A stretch of 64,000 bases of DNA from Ostrinia nubilalis. Its lineage: Eukaryota; Arthropoda; Insecta; Lepidoptera; Crambidae. Positions 58,401 through 64,000 of the stretch are shown one piece after another. Where the stretch lies: the NCBI RefSeq assembly GCF_963855985.1, contig NC_087092.1, positions 186,001-250,000 on the forward strand, given 5' to 3'. The notes under the pieces are model-generated. The model saw nothing but the letters and a program-made list of their open reading frames with translations, was not told the DNA's origin and searched no databases. Numbering within the stretch: the first letter of the stretch is position 1; each line of letters begins with the position of its first letter. The position numbers and the translations under genes were made by a program.

Positions 58401-59910
58401 ACACCCCGGCCATTGACCCCGCACCCGCGACGGCGGCCGCCCGCCCAGCCGCCCGCCCTTCGTATTTGTAAACACTTGTGCCGCATATCCCTCATTAACA
58501 GTTGATTAAGTGTCCGGGTGTACCCAAAATGTGTCCGAAATCGTTCGCGAGTGTCCGACACCGGTGAATCAGCGACATACGCTTCGAAAATGAAAACGAT
58601 AACTGTGATAGGGGTGGATATAGCTCATTGTGTGATAATGTGGTGGTGATGCAACACAATTTTGTTGCTTGCGGCGGGAACACAACGCAGGTAGGCATTA
58701 CTTGCCATATGAGATAAGAAAATACTAATAAATAAATTATGTTTATTAAGTATTTTAAATTGGAAGGAAATATATATAAATAACTTACTTTTTAATTGAC
58801 ACTACCCAAATAAAAATAAGTTATTTATGATAGTCGACTACATTATTTAAAACTAAACTAAAATAACAATATCTGTAATCATAATAGGGTTAATAATAAT
58901 TAAATAATATTTTATGAATAAAAGGTATTCGCTTGTAACTCGACTAGACAGTAGACTAGGTGTCTCTACTTTCCCTGCCGATGGGCCAAAATAATAAAAA
59001 AACTCTAAATAAACAATCACGAAATCTTGATGTACCTTCATGAAAATGAAATAGTAATAAAAACGAATTGTTCGGCTGAAAGCCTACCGCCCCATTTCCC
59101 CTGGCCGTGGCGTGACTACCCTCAATGATTAATGGCTGACAGGCGACGCCGACTTTATTGTTTACCAGCTCCAGCACGGTCACCCACTCAGGCTCTCTAC
59201 GCGCCAGGGCCGGCAACCTGCTGATTGATAAAAAGTTCGTTTTCAATTAAAATAAATCCAACCAATAGCCAGGATGAAATAACCATAGCAACAATACTGA
59301 CAGATTTGGTTGAAGACTTATATTTTTGACTTTGCTCCATGACGCGATTCCGAAATTGGTATCTTGATCTAGATAGGTCGGTTATTGTTACATAATTAAA
59401 TTATTATTTAATACCCTTATAATATATTAACTTTACAACAACTTTATAACTTTAAACGTTGCTCTCTATCATCACATACTTCAATAGATAAATAATTTAG
59501 TCGGCACGCATTTACCTTTTAAATAGTTGTTACGGATTTTCCCTAGAAACTAATTGTCGTAATTCAATAAAACATTGTCCTATTAATAAAACAATATGAC
59601 AGAGCAGGTGATAACGTTGTTGAGTAATTCACTGAAATATGCGCAAATTAATATAATCTATGGCAAAATTATTTCGAGCATGTGTTCGACGTCACATAGG
59701 TATTACTCATTTGGATTTTCTGGTTCATAAGTAAGTTAAATTATTGTTCTCTTTGCACTTAGTTGGTCAACTTTAGCAAATATTTATATCTGACAAGGCT
59801 CAAACATCAAAGCAGATGTCTAAATGTTTTTGATGTTCTTTTACTCCTGCATTAGAGACTAGATGACCTGATATTATAAAAACGCAAACATAGTGATTAT
59901 GAAATGTAAC
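55467..59910. other. No gene recognised
   Basis: Mostly AT-rich. A GC-rich block at 58380-58470 and a mildly GC segment at 59085-59220 stand out. Short open segments there (for example minus-strand ALARREPEWVTVLEL at about 59165-59222) have possible splice-like edges but no recognised family. Confidence 0.4.
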
Positions 59911-59931
59911 ACTCAATTATTGGGGGAGGCC

Positions 59932-60787
59932 TAGGGTTTCTGCTCGAGCCTTCTCGAACTCGAGAAAACTCGAGAAATTTGGCTTCATTCGAGACGAGAA
60001 AAAAATTACCGGAGCTCGAGAATTCTCGAGTTTCGATTTTGAAGCTAATAATACTCTTGAAAGCCTGTTATCTTAGACAAAAGTAAGTTTTTAATTATTT
60101 AATAGGTTAACGTTGCTTTTAGACTGGCCTAGCCTTCCTTTTTTAAATGATTTGATTTGCAATTAATGATCTCAATCGAAACTAAGTAATAATGTTTACC
60201 TACGAGTATGCTATACCTATTTATTATGTATGTTTAACTCTGACTGATTTAAAGACCGAAAAATTTGTTACTGTGTGCTAGGTTGGGTACTCTTGCCTCC
60301 TCGTAAAGTTTATTCAAGTCGTTATCCTAAAGAAATTTAAAAAAATATTAAAAAGTGTTTTTTTGTTTATAAAAAAAACTATTTATCGTAATTTTGCTAT
60401 TTGGACTTGTGTCCTTTGGAAAACAAGTGATTCAATTGTAGCTCCAGATTTTTTATTGTTATTATTTTATTCTTAAAGTACACGCGACTTTATGACTTTT
60501 GTTCCTTTAGTTAATAACTAAATTATGATTATTAGTTAATATTAATTATGAAAGAAGATTTCATTTTTTGTTTGTTTCCTTACCAAAATAAGTGGTACTA
60601 AATTCTAATATTGATTACTGTGCTTTAAAGTAGGTATGTTAGATTAAAAAACCTGTGTTTTTATTAAATTTCAACCAATTTCAACAGTTTTAGTTAAAAG
60701 ACTCGATACCCGAGAAAACTCGAGACTTTCGCCTCGAGAATTCCCGAAACTCGAGAAAAAAAATAGGTCGAGAAATCAGAAACCCTA
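59932..60787. mobile_element. hAT-type non-autonomous element with CTCGAG clusters
   Basis: Terminal inverted repeats TAGGGTTTCTG...CAGAAACCCTA are flanked by an exact 8-bp duplication GGGAGGCC (59924-59931 and 60788-60795). The outer ~110 bp on each side are packed with CTCGAG/ACTCGAGAAA motifs, the expected layout of subterminal transposase-binding sites. 856 bp, no transposase. It is inserted inside a lepidopteran LINE/SINE fragment. Confidence 0.9.
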
Positions 60788-60834
60788 GGGAGGCCTATTT
60801 CAGCAGACGACGTCCTATGGCTGAAATGATGATG
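60788..60834. repeat. LINE/SINE 3'-end fragment split by the hAT element
   Basis: GGGAGGCCTATTTCAGCAG...GACGTCCTATGGCTGAAATG followed by ATGATGAT is the inverse of the family at 1946. Its other side (ATTGGGGGAGGCC) ends at 59931, directly before the hAT element. Confidence 0.7.
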
Positions 60835-63340
60835 ATAACTCAATCTTGCCCCACGTGCGAATTTATACCCCTGATCGCTTGAATTGAGGCAGTTTAATTC
60901 TTTAACCACTGTCCCACGGAGGCGTTATTCGGAATGTTGAGTGATCTGTTACTACGAGCGGAATGCTATATATTTATTTTTTACTATTTGCGCACAATAT
61001 AAAATCTTTTGCAACATTCGATCGTTATTATTTATTTTGGTTTCGATGATTCAAAGATAAAATTCACTCTCTACATGTTTAGATGTAAGATATTTTCGTT
61101 GTTATTTTGCTATTCTGATATCACTCACTCACACACTCAACAAAAAAATCTAGATTACCAAAACAAAGTAATGATTATAAAAACTTTTAGGCATATCATT
61201 TGCGTATAAATTATCGTGGAAAACACGCAAATTGTTCACAACATTTTAACGCCTCGGTCCATGCCAAAACATAATAAATAAACCTTTAACTAATGACGGT
61301 GACTAATCTGAGTTTGGCTTTAGGCGTGTCAACTTGTAATTACATACAATAGAGATCACGCAAGTCATTTACTTAATAACTCTAGTTACAGTTGTAATGA
61401 TAATAAATACCGGTGTGTTGATACCCGCGCGCATACTTCGGAATCGCTTACAAGATTTAATGAGAATCATTAAAGATAATTTTGTTGTATTAACATTGTT
61501 AAATCTGTCTTCAAAAAAACAGATGTAGCTCGGTAAGTCCTGAACATTATTAAAAATACTAAGATAAAGGTTAAATAAATAATAACATACAATTCCCTTT
61601 TAATAAGTTTATATTGTATGTTCCCACTATTATCAGAGACTTACTATATTGGTACTTCAAAGTCTTCAAAAACCTTAATTAGGTACTACCTAATTATATT
61701 TTTCCTTAAATGTATGCTACATTTTCTAAGTGTAAATAAAACCCGCATTAAAATAATGCAAATTCAATATAAATCATAAAACTCGTATGTACCATTTAGA
61801 ATTACGCGCAGTTTCCCGACTTGAGTTACTTTTCAGAATAGTCTTATCAAGTTTCAGATTGAGTCATTCCTCGTAATTGCATAAACTGCCAATTAAGACT
61901 TTAAACACTACTTAATTACTCTGTTCCTCTATAACCAAGTCTGTTGTCGATTTATTTCTGAATCACAGTATTTCATTTTTAGTGAAAGAAAATTATGTTA
62001 AGTTAATTTTTCAAAATTTAATTAAATTGAATTTTAGGAAAGGACATTGAAATTGTAATTTAAAAAAGTTACATTGGGAATTTCTATGTTGTCATGCCTG
62101 CCATGCCTGATAGTATGCATTTAAAAAATTAAAATGTAGGTAGTATATATCTGCCTGAAATTACATTTTGAATTGTTTCTTGGATTTGCGGACACCATTG
62201 TAGGTACTTGAATGATGAAATTTAGTTTGAGAAGCGACTCTAATTGCTAAGAAATTTTAATTACGATTGAACTAAGTATATGTAGTTAGTATAAATTCCT
62301 ATTACGGATATGTGCTAATGAATGTATGATGGATATGTATTTAATAGACAAGTCGTTATTATATCCCGTCTAAGCGATAGGTCACCAGATGATTAGTGCA
62401 CTCTGTCATCGCACAACGTTCCCCTGTCAGCGATCTGCGAGTCGAGAATCGAGATAAGCTTACTAGCTCTTGGTACCTAGCTATCGTATAAAAGTTTTTG
62501 TTTAAGTAGGTATATTGGAAACAGTTAATACCTACATTTTTTAGAGTAAAAATATTTTGCTATTAAACAAAATAATCTTAGCTATCATGAACTTATACGA
62601 TATTCTACAGTATACTAGTTTCAGGAATATTAAATTTAAGCTCTAACGATAAAGATAGAAAAGGAAAAAGGAAAAGTTATTTAAAAAAGGAAATATTTGT
62701 CCCGTGTAGGCATGCTACTTATTATGCCTAATGCTATTTTCATCTTTCGTTTGATGTCATATTAGTATCACTGAAACCGGGCGATGTTCCGGAGAGAAGG
62801 CAAGAATATGTAGCGCATGGTTGTCCAATAAAAAAGATATTCCCGGGTTTTTTTACTTCCTTTTCTTAATGTTATTTTAGTTATCAGTTTCCACCTACAC
62901 TGATCAATAAATGCACTCAAAGCGCTACTAAATATTGGTTACAATAAAAAAGTACGAGCCGATTTAATGAGTTACATTGATATAAGTGACGTATTTGTTT
63001 ACATTCACATCTGATAATCACTCTAATCGTCTAGCGATGCCACCGATTCCCAGTCGCTTCGCAGCTGACAATGTGTGTGTCGGTCTACAGTCGTCGCGAC
63101 GCGCGACTAAAAAACACGAATAAAGTTTTTAAACGAAACACTGGCAGCTAACAAAATACTATTTAAACGAAGGACACATCAGTGAAATATAAAAAAGGAA
63201 TGTTAACTCGTCTTAAATCAGTAGAAACTGGCCAACTAAAAAAATCAAGATTAAAAAAAGCGCGCGCAGTCCAATTCGAAATTCGAATGCGTGATGATTT
63301 TGTTTCTAATTTGTTAATTTGCTTGCACGTAATCTGTGAC
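60835..63340. other. No gene recognised
   Basis: AT-rich DNA with no coding unit, RNA gene or clear repeat boundary. Confidence 0.4.
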
Positions 63341-63341
63341 T

Positions 63342-63498
63342 TTCAGTGAGTGTCATTGTGTTGTGGTTAAAAATGTGGTTTTGTGAAAATAACACAGTTT
63401 ATTGTTTAAATCAATACCGCAAGTAAATACAACATTTTGTGAATTACACGTGTACCGGCGCCATCTGGATTACTTTGACATTGGAATTGCTTGTAAAA
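63342..63498 (+). promoter_or_regulatory. Possible initiator and untranslated first exon
   Basis: TTTCAGTGAGTG near 63341 contains the arthropod initiator core TCAGT. The following ~155 bp end at AAAAGGTAAACG, a plausible donor (cut near 63498). The stretch has no long ORF and would be 5' UTR. This rests on two short consensus matches only, and no downstream exon is inside the window. Confidence 0.2.
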
Positions 63499-63499
63499 G

Positions 63500-64000
63500 G
63501 TAAACGATCTTTTACTTACGCGCGCATGAACATCGACCTTTAGTACCGACTGAGTTTTCCTGCAAATAATTAAAATTAATGGATGTTCTTACAATGTTAT
63601 TCTCTTAAATACGGATCCAAGAGATAAAATACACTGAACCGTAATTACGTATTGATAAAGAAATAACATTAACTACTATTGCTTGGTATTCTCACAGTCG
63701 ATAATGATTTCTCGGGTTTTTTTGTCGTAGCAGTATAAATAATTTAATTATTTTTCCGCTTTTTCTCGTAGTTATGTATACCTATTTTATATCTTATCGT
63801 GCCTGTCGATCGACTAATTGATCGGTGGATGGAACGAAAACGATTTGACAAAAATGAAAATCAGTCTTGAAAAAAGGAATACCTTAATAAATTAGTACTT
63901 CTTGAGAAAAAAAATTCTTTATCTCATACAATAAGTATACCTAATTTGGTTAGTTACATATGTATCTATGCATTAATACATGCAATGTACTCGTAGGTAT
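63500..64000. other. No feature recognised
   Basis: AT-rich DNA up to the window edge. Confidence 0.4.

Noticed and set aside
58304..58561. 85-codon minus-strand ORF with AGGWAGGRRRGC
   Set aside because: Low-complexity translation of a GC-rich patch; no start context, splice sites or family features.
59165..59222. Minus-strand short exon candidate (ALARREPEWVTVLEL)
   Set aside because: Possible acceptor and donor edges, but about 55 nt, no recognised family, and the plus strand is equally open.

Overview
The window is eukaryotic and almost certainly from a moth or butterfly (Lepidoptera). It is AT-rich, is dense in TAGGTA/TACCTAC-type simple sequence, and carries repeat types typical of that order: short Helitrons starting A|TC and ending CTAG|T, tRNA-derived SINEs, a LINE/SINE 3' end containing 'gtccactgctgga', many TIR elements with intact target-site duplications (TSDs), and a gypsy/errantivirus-type endogenous retrovirus. 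Most of the window is intergenic or intronic. Most short ORFs are chance or repeat translations.

Only two coding units are strongly supported. (1) An endogenous errantivirus at 31274-38083 has two 404-bp LTRs that look identical, a 4-bp AGGT target duplication, a tRNA-Ser-type primer site, gag, pol and env reading frames, a purine tract, and a -1 frameshift heptamer between gag and pol. It is defective: one internal deletion fuses the integrase core to the membrane-fusion part of env, so pol lacks two of the three integrase acidic residues and env lacks a start. (2) A complete eight-exon UDP-glycosyltransferase (UGT) gene lies on the minus strand at 49624-54236. It predicts 511 aa with signal peptide, C-terminal anchor and KKxx tail, but its UDP-sugar signature is degenerate. 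Its third intron holds two 185-bp Helitrons in inverted orientation.

Layout: 1-2.9 kb, a long-palindrome Tc1-like element and a composite repeat containing an isolated haem-peroxidase exon; 2.9-12.2 kb, mostly unassigned DNA with a ~200-bp tandem duplication and one Helitron; 12.2-15.7 kb, a nested element pair (a long-TIR element with CACAGT ends, interrupted by a second Tc1-like palindrome); 15.7-31.3 kb, SINE/LINE pieces, two TAA-flanked MITEs, a Helitron and a hAT element with CCGGATA clusters; 31.3-38.1 kb, the errantivirus; 38.1-49.6 kb, unassigned DNA with dispersed repeats; 49.6-54.2 kb, the UGT gene; 54.2-64 kb, a small TA-flanked MITE, a hAT element with CTCGAG clusters, and a possible first exon/promoter near 63.35 kb.

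All coordinates and splice sites were read by eye. Family names rest on motifs and target-site duplications, because no database search was possible.
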